The notes under the pieces were generated by a model. That model saw only the letters and a list, made by a program, of their open reading frames with translations. It did no database searches and was not told the origin of the DNA. Made by a program: the position numbers and the translations under genes. This document shows, piece by piece, positions 1-7,756 of a stretch of DNA of 25,960 nt. Position 1 is the stretch's first letter. Each line of letters begins with the position of its first letter. Origin of the DNA: a virus; IMG/VR virus record IMGVR_UViG_3300028025_000845, positions 1 through 25,960 of that record; one strand, given 5' to 3'.

Positions 1-211
1 CGCCAGCAGTCTGTGCGCCATTGAATGCTACTGAAACAAAATCACCAACGACCAAGCCAATGCCAGTGCTGGCAAAGTTTTGGGCGGCAGTTGTAATTGT
101 TGCAACAGCGGAGGGGGTAAGAGTCAAAGAAAAAACACCACCTTTGACCACGTTGGTCATGGGGGCAAATGATTCTTGGGTGACTGTCGTTGCTGGTCCG
201 GGATTAGCCAT
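1..211 (-). CDS. Small phage structural protein downstream of coat (partial, 3' end missing)
   Basis: The frame opens with ATG at 211-209 after a good ribosome binding site (AAGGA, 8 nt upstream) and stays open to the window edge, giving about 70 residues without a stop. The visible part is rich in Thr, Val, Ala and Gly, has no Cys, and ends in a stretch with the pattern GLVVGDFVSVAFNGAQ, which looks like beta-strands. It is the first gene after the coat gene on the same strand, where phages often keep a decoration or minor head protein. I do not recognise the family with certainty. A structural role is inferred from position and composition only. Confidence 0.6.
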   Translation of the reverse strand, partial: MANPGPATTVTQESFAPMTNVVKGGVFSLTLTPSAVATITTAAQNFASTGIGLVVGDFVSVAFNGAQTAG

Positions 212-239
212 GATAATTTCCTTAAATTAAGTTTAGAAC

Positions 240-258
240 GGGGGGTTTTTAGCCCCCC
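240..258 (-). other. G/C hairpin between coat gene and next gene
   Basis: Six G and six C form a perfect stem (240-245 with 253-258) around a 7-nt loop, 8 bases after the coat stop codon. There is no T-run after it on either strand, so it is not a canonical intrinsic terminator. It could shield the 3' end of coat mRNA or reduce read-through into the following gene. Confidence 0.5.
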
Positions 259-265
259 TTGAACA

Positions 266-1504
266 TTAAGCGGCTACGCGGCAAGCCAACTCAGGGTAGA
301 GTGGGGCCCAGCCATACAGAACGTCCAAACGTGTGGGGATGGAGTCATTGTTAATGGTGTACTGACGCACAACACGCATTGACAAACCAATTTCCTTATC
401 GCTTGCACGACCAGCAAAATGCACACCTTCTGGCAATTCCAGATCGGCTACTGCCAATGTGAAAGCATTGCGGTGCATGATGATGTTTTGTGGGGAAACA
501 GTACCTGACTTGTTAAAGAACGTAATGGCGGCTGTTGAGCTAGTTGTTGGGATTGACACGTTCTGGAATTGACCAGCGGTAATCACAGCAGGGCTAACCA
601 CGACAGACATAGTGCCATCAGTAGCGGAAACGGCTTGCTTAACCACGAAATTACGCAGTTTGTTTGTGCCGTAGGCTTGACGATTCTGGGGGTTAACAGC
701 AAAAACACCAGCAATTTGGAATACATCGCCAGCGTTAAGTGAAACCGTACCAGTAGCAGTCAAAGTGATGGTGCTTGTTGATGCCCAACCAGAAGTCAGG
801 AAACCTGTGCCTGTGGTTGTGTTCTCGACAGCAGTACCAGCGAATGAGCCAAATGTTTGGCTTACCACGTTCTGATCCATCTTCCAGTTCATACCAGCAG
901 AGTCACGACCCATCAAACCCTTTTCGTATTGGTTGCCAATACGGTCAGAGGGAACAAACAAACCCTTCAAGCTATCCACGATTGTTGCGCTTGTAAAAGG
1001 CTCAACGATACATGAACGACGGCCATCACGGGGTGCGCCTTCAGAGTCAAGGTAAGCGCCAGCGGTCAGATAAGTAATCAAACCTGTGGGCGGTGTTCCA
1101 GCAGTACCAACGATGTTGGCAGTTTGCAGGGTAGCCATAGACATACCGTCACGGTCAATCTTGTTGGCAATAGCGGCAATAGCTGGCTTCAGCACTCGGT
1201 CACTAAACATATCCAAGGACAAAGCCAAGTCTTGTGTTGTGAACTGTGTGTCAACGTGGAACTGTGTGGACAAAGTAACGGGAACTGAAGTCTCGTTAAA
1301 ATCTTCCACGTTCAGCGCAGGGCCAGTAGTACCAATGAAACGGCCAGGCTTGCGGACATTGACTGTGTTACCAATCTTTGCACCGACAACAGCGAACTGG
1401 TCATCATAGTTGCGGTCAACTTCACTTGTGAAAGTCAACTCATTTTCCAAGACCATCAACGCTTCGTTGGTGATCTTGCTGATCGTCAATAAATTATTAG
1501 CCAT
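266..1504 (-). CDS. Major capsid (coat) protein, P22 gp5 family
   Basis: This 412-residue protein forms the icosahedral shell; P22 coat is 430 residues. The N-terminal part (MANNLLTISKITNEALMVLE) and the following region with NVRKPGRF near residues 50-56 match the P22 coat layout. Residues about 225-325 are rich in Thr, Val and Ser with alternating beta pattern, where P22 coat carries its inserted Ig-like I-domain. The start is supported by GGAG upstream of ATG at 1504. It follows the scaffold gene with a 24-nt gap, as in P22 (gene 8 then 5). P22 coat folding depends on host GroEL/GroES, which is relevant because this phage encodes a GroES-like protein. Family assignment is confident; domain limits are estimates. 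Confidence 0.9.
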   Translation of the reverse strand: MANNLLTISKITNEALMVLENELTFTSEVDRNYDDQFAVVGAKIGNTVNVRKPGRFIGTTGPALNVEDFNETSVPVTLSTQFHVDTQFTTQDLALSLDMFSDRVLKPAIAAIANKIDRDGMSMATLQTANIVGTAGTPPTGLITYLTAGAYLDSEGAPRDGRRSCIVEPFTSATIVDSLKGLFVPSDRIGNQYEKGLMGRDSAGMNWKMDQNVVSQTFGSFAGTAVENTTTGTGFLTSGWASTSTITLTATGTVSLNAGDVFQIAGVFAVNPQNRQAYGTNKLRNFVVKQAVSATDGTMSVVVSPAVITAGQFQNVSIPTTSSTAAITFFNKSGTVSPQNIIMHRNAFTLAVADLELPEGVHFAGRASDKEIGLSMRVVRQYTINNDSIPTRLDVLYGWAPLYPELACRVAA

Positions 1505-1528
1505 TTAAATTCTCCAAAAAGATTAGGT

Positions 1529-2428
1529 TTACCGAATTTTTCCCGATTTACGTGCGGCTTTCCAAGCCTGATAACTACCGTGAAATTCGCCATCAGCGGA
1601 TATCGGTACATCAGCCTTGCCTTGCCCACCACGAATCGGTTGAATCGGTGTTGGTGCTTTACTTCTAACAACAGGGGTTGTCTGCTTAGTTTCAGGATTA
1701 ACCTCAAACCTTGCTTCCAATTTTCCTATCTCTCTAAGCGCTGCATTTGGACTCAAGCTAGCGATTTTTCTGGCAAGGTCATTGTTTTCAGCTAGGTGAT
1801 ACAGGATTTTTGGGCCTACATCACTCTCCAGAATTGCATCACGGACTGCGTTGTTTACAACTACGTCACTTGCTGCGACCAAATCATCAAAATCGGGCAT
1901 TTCCGCTTTAGCCGCCTGAACTTTCTGCGCCCAAGATTGGATAATCCTTTGTTGCGCTTCTTGCTCTCTTGCTACCGCTACTTGCCTATCCCGTTCAGCT
2001 AACGCTTTTTCTGTTGAAAACTCAGCTAGAGCCTTCGCATACTCAAACGCATCGCTGAACTGGCTTGGTTGTGGCTCTGCATCATATTGAACAACCTGTT
2101 GTGGTTGTTGTTGCTGTTGCATCGCTACCAAACGCTGTTCTAGTTCTACCCTCGCTTGACGTTCGGCTTGTGCCTCTCTACGGGCTTCCTCACGTTGCTT
2201 GGTTATCTCTGAAAACCGCTTTTCAAGTTTAGGATTTTGCTTTCGCTCACCCTCTTGGTTTGCTTCCTTTTCTGCCTCTTTCGGCTCACTCTGATCGTTT
2301 TCGGCTACTGGCTCGGTTTCCTCAACCGCCTCAGTCTCCGCATAAGATTCAGCTAAACCTAATCTGTTTGCATAAAATTCTGCTGCATTCTCGCTAGTCA
2401 ATACTTGACCCGCTTCTTTATCGGACAT
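1529..2428 (-). CDS. Scaffolding protein (P22 gp8-like)
   Basis: This 299-residue protein would guide coat assembly and then leave the procapsid; P22 scaffold is 303 residues. It is strongly charged and mostly helical. Residues 30-70 are acidic, and residues 70-120 are a Glu/Arg/Gln-rich coiled-coil segment including a run of six Gln. The C-terminus is basic (YQAWKAARKSGKIR); in P22 a basic C-terminal helix-turn-helix binds the coat protein. It lies between portal and coat, the expected place. Sequence conservation among scaffolds is low, so the call rests on position, size, charge layout and the basic tail. Confidence 0.82.
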   Translation of the reverse strand: MSDKEAGQVLTSENAAEFYANRLGLAESYAETEAVEETEPVAENDQSEPKEAEKEANQEGERKQNPKLEKRFSEITKQREEARREAQAERQARVELEQRLVAMQQQQQPQQVVQYDAEPQPSQFSDAFEYAKALAEFSTEKALAERDRQVAVAREQEAQQRIIQSWAQKVQAAKAEMPDFDDLVAASDVVVNNAVRDAILESDVGPKILYHLAENNDLARKIASLSPNAALREIGKLEARFEVNPETKQTTPVVRSKAPTPIQPIRGGQGKADVPISADGEFHGSYQAWKAARKSGKIR

Positions 2429-2448
2429 ACGTTTCCCAACGATTTAAC

Positions 2449-2465
2449 CCTGTGAACCTCACAGG
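2449..2465 (-). other. Perfect 7-bp hairpin between portal and scaffold genes
   Basis: CCTGTGA and TCACAGG flank a 3-nt loop in the 75-nt gap after the portal stop. No T-run follows on the minus strand. It could act as an mRNA processing or stability element that helps set the large portal-to-scaffold expression difference, which is an inference. Confidence 0.45.
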
Positions 2466-2503
2466 TAAGGTTTAATGGTTTTTACCACATATTTTTTACA
2501 AAA

Positions 2504-4585
2504 TCAAATAGCCCGTTCTGTTGCCTCGGCATTTGCTGAATTTAATGCGCCTTTATCCATTGTGGCCAACACAAGAGCAATCTGTTGCTTCATTCTTTCA
2601 ATTTCTAGCCTTGTCTGCGTATTGATTACCGTGTCATTAGCTTGTGCATCCACACGCATCTGCATTTCATTACGGTCACTCTGTTCACGCAATTCAGCCT
2701 CATTAGCCCTTCCTGTCTCTTTCATCAGGGTGCGCTTAGTCTCAGAGTCTTGACGCAATTGCTCAACATCCATGCGGTTTTTCAGCATCAAATCTCTAGC
2801 TTCAAGCGCTTGTGTAAGGTCTTGAATCTGTTTCTGTGACATAGCCAGTTGCATCTGAACTTGTGGCGGTACTTTAGACTTATCGTCAATCTGAGCCATT
2901 GGGTTAGAGGCGGCAAGGCGGTCAGCAATGATGTCAGCGCCTGGCCAATCCATGTTGCGGAACACCAAGTCACCCGCCACTTGCATAAGTTCAGGCGCAG
3001 CGGCCAACAGAGGAAGCATATTGTCCACAGCCTCTTGACGCTTGCTGTTGTAGCCTGGCCCTGTCTCCATGACCACATCATATTGACCCACAGAAATGTC
3101 GTTTAGAACTCTACCAACAGAATCCCGTTGGTTGATCGTCAACAGTTCTGGTTTACCGTCATCACCAATGATTCGCATGACACGCTCTGTGTCGTAAATT
3201 TTAGGAATCAGGTCTAAGCAAATCTTGCCAACGTGACTGATTGAACGTGTTAGGTTGTCGTAATAGTCAAAGTTTGTTAGGTCAACTTGTTGTTGTTGGC
3301 CATTCAATGCTTTGCCTGAAATGTTGCCTTGACCAAGTTGTGCAGGGTCAAACACGCCCATAATGTTTTTAATATCATTGTCCACGCCCATTGCTGCGGC
3401 CATGATTCCCGCTTGTGGCGGCTCTGGCTGTAGTCGTGATGGAACTGGCGCAGGGCGACCGTCAATGTCAGTCTGTTTGTAACGCAGAACAGGGAATGAC
3501 TTGATGTTGGCATTTGCCCAATCTTGTTCATGTCCTTCGTCTTGGCCTTCAGCAATCAACCATTTAGCCTTTGGCGCTAATGCAACACCCTCAGTAATAG
3601 CGGTTTGCCAAAAGTTATACATACGCTGTGGGTCTTTAGCATAACGAATCATGCCAAACTTTTTGCGCTTGTCGCCAATGACAATGTGTCGGCCATAAAC
3701 AGGAACAATTGGGATGTATTTGCCAGCCCAATCACGTTCCTCAAGAATCTCAACCGCAGTCATCTTGCAATATTTGATGGTTTTCTTGAATGAATCACGC
3801 TTGTCCACCACCGTAATGCCGTAAGCCTCTAGGCGCTTAAAGAAGTCTTTGTCATCAGCAAATGTAGCCGTGCCATCGCTCAAAAGGTACAGAGTAGCCT
3901 TTTCTCTGACGGTGTAGTAATACTCAGCAAGGCGAATGTCCTCTTTGGTAATCCACTCAGACTGTGAGTCACCCGTTCCACGTTGTGTGAAACTTGTGCC
4001 ACCGTCATCAGCATCAGGGTACAGCTTGCGGAATTCCTCTTTCAGCATCATTGTTGTAATCAAACAACGGTCAGCGTCAGAGCCATCAGGTGCTACTGAA
4101 TTGGGATCAAAGTACACCGTAAATGGGTTATCTACAGGGTCAATGTAGATTTCCTGATCAAACGAATCTTCTGAAATGTAGTCAGTTCTGACCCGCATAT
4201 AGCCCCAACCCATGCGAACAGCGTATTCAAACGCATTGTCATAGGCATGGTCAGCATTGGAATTGACCTCAATGTGGCGAATGATGCCGCTAATTGTTTG
4301 TGCGTCAACCATGTCCTCATGCGTGTTTGTAGCATGGACTTTGATTCGGGGGCGTTGCTGGCGCTGCTGATTGGAAACTTGGCGGCAATAGTTATCCACC
4401 TTGTTAACCGTAATGCAAGGGCGTGACTCAAGATTGCGTGAGTTTTGCAGGGTAACTGGCCATTGATCACCAGCGCCAAACTTCAAATCCTCAAGCGCTT
4501 CCTGACGATTCATTGTGTCTGCATCGTTAGCAAACTTGAGAAACTCTATTGCCTCTTGAATTCGTTTGTCGTAATCATCAGCCAT
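2504..4585 (-). CDS. Portal protein, P22 gp1 family
   Basis: This 693-residue protein forms the dodecameric ring at one capsid vertex through which DNA is packaged and ejected; P22 portal is 725 residues. Visible family features are the N-terminal helix, then FGAGDQWP near residues 36-43, a segment RPCITVNKVDNYCRQVSNQQ, and AVRMGWGYMRVRTDY in the first 150 residues. The last 110 residues are long, Gln/Glu/Met-rich helix, as in the C-terminal barrel of P22 portal. The gene is preceded by AGGG spaced for ATG at 4585 and follows terminase large by 29 nt. It is full length without frameshifts. Confidence 0.9.
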   Translation of the reverse strand: MADDYDKRIQEAIEFLKFANDADTMNRQEALEDLKFGAGDQWPVTLQNSRNLESRPCITVNKVDNYCRQVSNQQRQQRPRIKVHATNTHEDMVDAQTISGIIRHIEVNSNADHAYDNAFEYAVRMGWGYMRVRTDYISEDSFDQEIYIDPVDNPFTVYFDPNSVAPDGSDADRCLITTMMLKEEFRKLYPDADDGGTSFTQRGTGDSQSEWITKEDIRLAEYYYTVREKATLYLLSDGTATFADDKDFFKRLEAYGITVVDKRDSFKKTIKYCKMTAVEILEERDWAGKYIPIVPVYGRHIVIGDKRKKFGMIRYAKDPQRMYNFWQTAITEGVALAPKAKWLIAEGQDEGHEQDWANANIKSFPVLRYKQTDIDGRPAPVPSRLQPEPPQAGIMAAAMGVDNDIKNIMGVFDPAQLGQGNISGKALNGQQQQVDLTNFDYYDNLTRSISHVGKICLDLIPKIYDTERVMRIIGDDGKPELLTINQRDSVGRVLNDISVGQYDVVMETGPGYNSKRQEAVDNMLPLLAAAPELMQVAGDLVFRNMDWPGADIIADRLAASNPMAQIDDKSKVPPQVQMQLAMSQKQIQDLTQALEARDLMLKNRMDVEQLRQDSETKRTLMKETGRANEAELREQSDRNEMQMRVDAQANDTVINTQTRLEIERMKQQIALVLATMDKGALNSANAEATERAI

Positions 4586-4614
4586 GATGTTGCCCTAAGT
4601 GATTTGGAGACATT

Positions 4615-5898
4615 TTAACTCATCCAAGAATAATCGCTACCATAATTTGCGTTTGCTCTTGGCTTTCTGGCTTGTCTAGGCTCATTTACCATCAAACCAA
4701 TGTACCTAAACGCATCTGCGCCATGTGAATAGTTGTCGTGCAATGGCGTTTTGCTGAATTGCTTAGTGTCTGGGTCAACATCGTAACGGTAATGGCGTAG
4801 GCATTGCAAGCCCTCGTGACAGTTTTCACGGTCAAACCAGCAGTTTACAAAGATTGTCCTAGCCGCGTTTATGGAATCCATAATGGGCGTTCTTGGGATT
4901 ATCTTGGTTTTGTAACCAGCATTCCTAACAATTTCCTCAATGCTTCTGCCATTCCCTGCCAGCGTCTTGTTCTCAGCATCGTGTGGCAACCATAGCGTGT
5001 CGTACATATAGCCAAAGGTTTGCATCTTAGCCAGATAGTCGCTCATGGTCTGCTGATTGCCCTCAATGTAGCGAATCAAGCGGGTTTCCATACCCACAAA
5101 CTGTAAGAACCAGATTGCTGTGGCATCAGACCAACCAAGGTCAAAGATGGCGTGAACAGGTTTTGTAGCATCGTAGTTGACCTTTGTGATGCGGCCATCT
5201 AACTCAGCCAGTTGCATTTCTTTGGCAAAGATAGCCCCATCTACTGTCTGTCGGCATAAACCTTCCCAAACCACGTTATAGCCCTGTGGATCACGGTGTT
5301 TAAGCGCATCCTTCTCAAGTTTCAGCGTTTCAGGAAACCAAGGGTTATCTGACCAGTTAATCTTTTGGACAATACAGTTCTCAGGCGGGTTAAGCACAAA
5401 CCGTTGGTAAGTTTCATCAGTCTCTAACTCAGGGTTAAACGTCACCCAAATTTCTGACTTTTCCTTACGAATGGTAGGGATCAGCACGTTCCACGACATA
5501 CGGCTAGTTGTTTGGGCTTCCTCCACCCAACACACATCAACGCCCTCATAAGACTTAACGTTGGCAACATTGTTCTTTAAACCCACAAAGCTAAACTCTG
5601 TGCCGTTCTTGCCCCTGATACTTGTTTGGGTGATTTCGTAGAACGACCCAAGCCCTAGAGCCTCAATCTGGTCACACAATAGTTTGTGAACTGAGTCTTT
5701 GATAGATGTTTGGAATTCACGGGCGCAAAGCACTCTTAACGGGGCTTGAGCGCCTTTAATGAGCAAAGCCCTAGCAACACCCCATGACTTAGCGCCACCG
5801 CGTCCACCGTACAAGACTTTATAACGTGAGGGCTGAAACAAACACTGTAGCTTGAGGGGAAACTCAGCCTTTGCAATTGCTTGTTCTACATTACTCAT
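4615..5898 (-). CDS. Terminase large subunit (ATPase and nuclease)
   Basis: This 427-residue protein is the DNA-packaging motor. The N-terminal ATPase has a Walker A motif GGRGGAKS at residues 31-38, a Walker B ending VCWVEEA at 122-128, and FNP at 154-156. The C-terminal RNase H-like nuclease shows the expected acidic residues: D253 in FDLGWSDA, D307 in LPHDAEN and D395 in GADAFRY. The layout fits the PBSX/Terminase_3 type. The start overlaps the end of the small subunit by 8 nt, which implies translational coupling. All key residues are present, so it should be functional. Confidence 0.93.
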   Translation of the reverse strand: MSNVEQAIAKAEFPLKLQCLFQPSRYKVLYGGRGGAKSWGVARALLIKGAQAPLRVLCAREFQTSIKDSVHKLLCDQIEALGLGSFYEITQTSIRGKNGTEFSFVGLKNNVANVKSYEGVDVCWVEEAQTTSRMSWNVLIPTIRKEKSEIWVTFNPELETDETYQRFVLNPPENCIVQKINWSDNPWFPETLKLEKDALKHRDPQGYNVVWEGLCRQTVDGAIFAKEMQLAELDGRITKVNYDATKPVHAIFDLGWSDATAIWFLQFVGMETRLIRYIEGNQQTMSDYLAKMQTFGYMYDTLWLPHDAENKTLAGNGRSIEEIVRNAGYKTKIIPRTPIMDSINAARTIFVNCWFDRENCHEGLQCLRHYRYDVDPDTKQFSKTPLHDNYSHGADAFRYIGLMVNEPRQARKPRANANYGSDYSWMS

Positions 5899-6301
5899 TA
5901 GGCTTTACAAAGCTGACCTGAATGCCTGAAAGCAACGGTGTTCCATCAGCGCCTGTGATTTCGGTCTTTGTGCTTTCACGATACTTCTTTGGGAATCGTG
6001 CCGCCATAGACCGTGACCACAATGTTGCGTTTAAACGGTCACTTTCTTTGTTCTCAACCATATATGCGGAGGCTTGTTCTTCCCACCACGCTTGCTCATA
6101 AGTCTTGGCATCGTCCAAGGCGTGCATAAATTCTTCGTGAGTATCACGCCAAAGATACATTGTGCGTAAGGAAACGTTAAGGTTTGCCGCTATTTGCTCA
6201 ACACTTTTGCCGATTCTGCCCAAAGTAACCACTTCCTCACAATATTTAGGATCGTAGAGGGTAGGGCGACCAACAGGGCGTTTCTCGGTTGTATCAGTCA
6301 T
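5891..6301 (-). CDS. Terminase small subunit
   Basis: This 136-residue protein would recognise phage DNA and recruit the large subunit. The N-terminus RPVGRPTLYDPKYCEEVV is typical of small terminases, and residues 30-60 (SVEQIAANLNVSLRTMYLWR) form a clear helix-turn-helix. The rest is helical, with a Trp pair (AWWEEQA) and a basic segment (RFPKKYRES). It begins inside the end of the preceding 49-residue gene (8-nt overlap) and has no strong ribosome site, so it is probably translated by coupling. It directly precedes the large subunit. Confidence 0.88.
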   Translation of the reverse strand: MTDTTEKRPVGRPTLYDPKYCEEVVTLGRIGKSVEQIAANLNVSLRTMYLWRDTHEEFMHALDDAKTYEQAWWEEQASAYMVENKESDRLNATLWSRSMAARFPKKYRESTKTEITGADGTPLLSGIQVSFVKPNE

Positions 6302-6443
6302 TAGGTGATTCTACGGGTTTCTCTAGTTCTCGCAACCACGCTTCATTCTCGGCAATAGCGCCAGATATGGCATGGAAGTTAGCCAACATTTGTTCTTTTT
6401 GCTTCACGAGGTCAGCAATTCGGGCTTTTACTTGTTCCAACAT
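6294..6443 (-). CDS. Small coiled-coil protein, unknown function
   Basis: A 49-residue protein. I chose ATG at 6443 because it overlaps the TAA of the upstream gene by one base (TAATG). A longer upstream reading would run through that gene in another frame. Residues 1-40 have regular hydrophobic spacing (VKARIADLVKQKEQMLANFH), consistent with one long helix or coiled coil. It sits just before the terminase small subunit. I do not recognise it beyond being a common style of small phage protein. Function is unknown. Confidence 0.65.
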   Translation of the reverse strand: MLEQVKARIADLVKQKEQMLANFHAISGAIAENEAWLRELEKPVESPND

Positions 6444-6721
6444 TAGCAGTTCCAGTTCTTTAATGATGCCTTGGCACGTTCTGCTGGGCCTTTGGCGTTC
6501 TTTACTACGCCTTCCATTCGGGCGCAAAAACTTGCCTTTCGTCCTTCGTCCTTTTTTGTCTTAGGATTTGGCGCTGGCGGCTTTAGGTTTGAATTGTTCT
6601 TGGCGTTGTACTCAGCGCGACCCTTAGCGGTCATTCCCGCACCCTTGTCTGTCGGGTTATAGGTTTTGTCCTTGCCCGTTGTCTTGTGAGGGATAGGCTT
6701 ATCGTGCTTTTTAGTCGCCAT
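6443..6721 (-). CDS. DUF6321-like small basic protein
   Basis: A 92-residue, very basic protein (many Lys, few acidic residues). The order of motifs is a Lys/Thr-rich N-terminus, LTxKGRAEYNAKN-type segment (here MTAKGRAEYNAKNNSNLKPP, residues about 30-49), then GRKASFCARMEGV, and a C-terminal KASLKNW followed by Cys. This matches my recollection of a family of unknown function (DUF6321) seen in phages and environmental genomes. The gap to the upstream gene is 2 nt. The family name is recalled, not checked. A nucleic acid-binding role is possible from charge. Confidence 0.7.
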   Translation of the reverse strand: MATKKHDKPIPHKTTGKDKTYNPTDKGAGMTAKGRAEYNAKNNSNLKPPAPNPKTKKDEGRKASFCARMEGVVKNAKGPAERAKASLKNWNC

Positions 6722-6723
6722 GA

Positions 6724-6888
6724 TTATTTCTTTGCGGTTTTAGCAGACTGTTTAAATGCCGCGGCTGTAGGTGCGCCCTTTGTGCCGGGCGTTCTCATAC
6801 GCTCTACGGGTTTACCCTCAGCTTTTTGTTGCTTGATACGCTCTTGTTTAGCGTGAATATTGGCATAAAGACCGGGTTTAGTAGCCAT
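6724..6888 (-). CDS. Small basic conserved phage protein, unknown function
   Basis: A 54-residue Lys/Arg-rich protein beginning MATKPGLYANIHAKQERI. The start at 6888 is supported by AGAGGA seven nucleotides upstream; a longer frame would begin inside the GroES-like gene. Pro/Thr/Gly patches near the middle (RMRTPGTKGAPTAAAF) suggest a flexible chain. It resembles small proteins I recall next to DUF6321 genes in other phages, but no function is known to me. It lies 2 nt after the GroES-like gene. Confidence 0.65.
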   Translation of the reverse strand: MATKPGLYANIHAKQERIKQQKAEGKPVERMRTPGTKGAPTAAAFKQSAKTAKK

Positions 6889-6890
6889 GA

Positions 6891-7175
6891 TTAGTCCTCT
6901 ATTACAAAACAAACATCTTGCCAACTCATTTTGAGTAAGCGCTCATCATTGTGCTTGATTTCCTCAAACTTTAGGTATTCGTCTTTGTATTCTTTGGCAA
7001 ATGTACCAAAAGTGATGCGATCACCAACATTTAAACCTTCAGCTTGGGCTTCTGGGCCTACTGCGATCACAGTTCCACGACTGTCAGCTTCTGCGGAATG
7101 GATAATTAAAGTGTCGCTTAACGTACGCTTTTCGGGACGCACAAGGATTTTGTCTCTTAAAGGTTGCAAGTTCAT
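6891..7175 (-). CDS. GroES-like co-chaperonin
   Basis: A 94-residue protein with the full GroES layout. It starts MNLQPLRDKILVRPEK (GroES: MNIRPLHDRVIVKR). A mobile-loop region follows at residues about 16-33 with the hydrophobic LII at 23-25, where GroES has IVL for GroEL binding. Then come RGTVIAVGP, NVGDRITF and a C-terminal strand ending DVCFVIED. Between AVG and VGD there are 9 residues against 16 in E. coli GroES, so the roof hairpin is shortened. It likely caps host GroEL, probably to fold the coat protein, as T4 gp31 does. The start overlaps the upstream gene by 4 nt (ATGA). Confidence 0.85.
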   Translation of the reverse strand: MNLQPLRDKILVRPEKRTLSDTLIIHSAEADSRGTVIAVGPEAQAEGLNVGDRITFGTFAKEYKDEYLKFEEIKHNDERLLKMSWQDVCFVIED

Positions 7176-7390
7176 TTTGCATCCTTTGCTGGTCTGCCAC
7201 GTCTCTTAGGCAAAAAAGCACCCGCCTCTAGGACGGGTGTAACATCCTCCGTTGGGACGATGGCAACTAACTCAAATTCACCGCACCACTCAGTGTAGTG
7301 ACGGTTTTGGTAAGTGGGGTAGCGTCTGCACTGCCCCATCTGGCCTATATCATTAAAGTAAACACAAGCCTTACAATTCAAACCAGACAT
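7172..7390 (-). CDS. Four-cysteine small protein with AT-hook-like tail
   Basis: A 72-residue protein. Cysteines at positions 6, 9, 21 and 36 (C-x2-C, C, C) could bind zinc. The C-terminus PKRRGRPAKDAK contains the RGRP core of an AT-hook, a minor-groove DNA-binding motif. The start has AAGGA seven nucleotides upstream. It is coupled to the GroES-like gene by an ATGA overlap. The N-terminal Cys pattern resembles small phage proteins of unknown function. DNA binding is inferred from motifs. Confidence 0.68.
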   Translation of the reverse strand: MSGLNCKACVYFNDIGQMGQCRRYPTYQNRHYTEWCGEFELVAIVPTEDVTPVLEAGAFLPKRRGRPAKDAK

Positions 7391-7459
7391 TTCAAATCCT
7401 TATCATTTGTGATGTTTAGAAGCCCATTCAGTCGTGCATGACTGTTTGGGTTTCGCTTT

Positions 7460-7672
7460 TTAGCGGTACTCTGCTTTGGTCTTAGTGTAGCAAATGCCGT
7501 TAGTGCGGCCAGTGTTGAACTGGTGATCAGCGCCCATTTTGTCCTCTTTACCCATAGCAACGCCACCACGCATTTTTTCCATGCGTTCGCCTGTACGGTC
7601 AGAAGATTCAGCACCTTTAGGGGGTGTTGCACCAGTAGTGCTTTTAGCCATTGTTGTATCCATTTTACCCAT
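7460..7672 (-). CDS. Small hydrophilic conserved phage protein, unknown function
   Basis: A 70-residue protein with many Gly, Lys, Met and Thr. The middle part RTGERMEKMRGGVAMGKEDK and the C-terminal HQFNTGRTNGICYTKTK look conserved in style with small phage proteins I recall. ATG at 7672 has AAGGA seven nucleotides upstream. Another frame here (7378-7632) has no ribosome site and an unnatural composition, so I prefer this one. It would be the first gene of the leftward packaging/head transcript that starts from the promoter at 7705-7733. Function is unknown. Confidence 0.62.
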   Translation of the reverse strand: MGKMDTTMAKSTTGATPPKGAESSDRTGERMEKMRGGVAMGKEDKMGADHQFNTGRTNGICYTKTKAEYR

Positions 7673-7701
7673 GATATTTTCCTTGCAAAGAATTTATGGT
7701 T

Positions 7702-7733
7702 TTGACTTTATGCGCTATGTGGCACAATGTCAA
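7702..7733. promoter_or_regulatory. Overlapping divergent promoters inside an imperfect palindrome
   Basis: On the minus strand, TTGACA (7733-7728), a 17-nt spacer and TAAAGT (7710-7705) form a good sigma70-type promoter for the leftward head genes. On the plus strand, TTGACT (7702-7707), a 15-nt spacer and CACAAT (7723-7728) could drive the 7757 gene. Each -35 overlaps the other's -10. The 32-bp block matches its own reverse complement at 22 of 32 positions. Confidence 0.55.
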
Positions 7734-7756
7734 CCACCATTTTAACAGGATTTGTC

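Noticed and set aside
7378-7632. An 84-codon minus-strand frame overlapping the 70-residue gene
   Set aside because: No ribosome site and random-looking composition, while the other frame has a good start and phage-like sequence.
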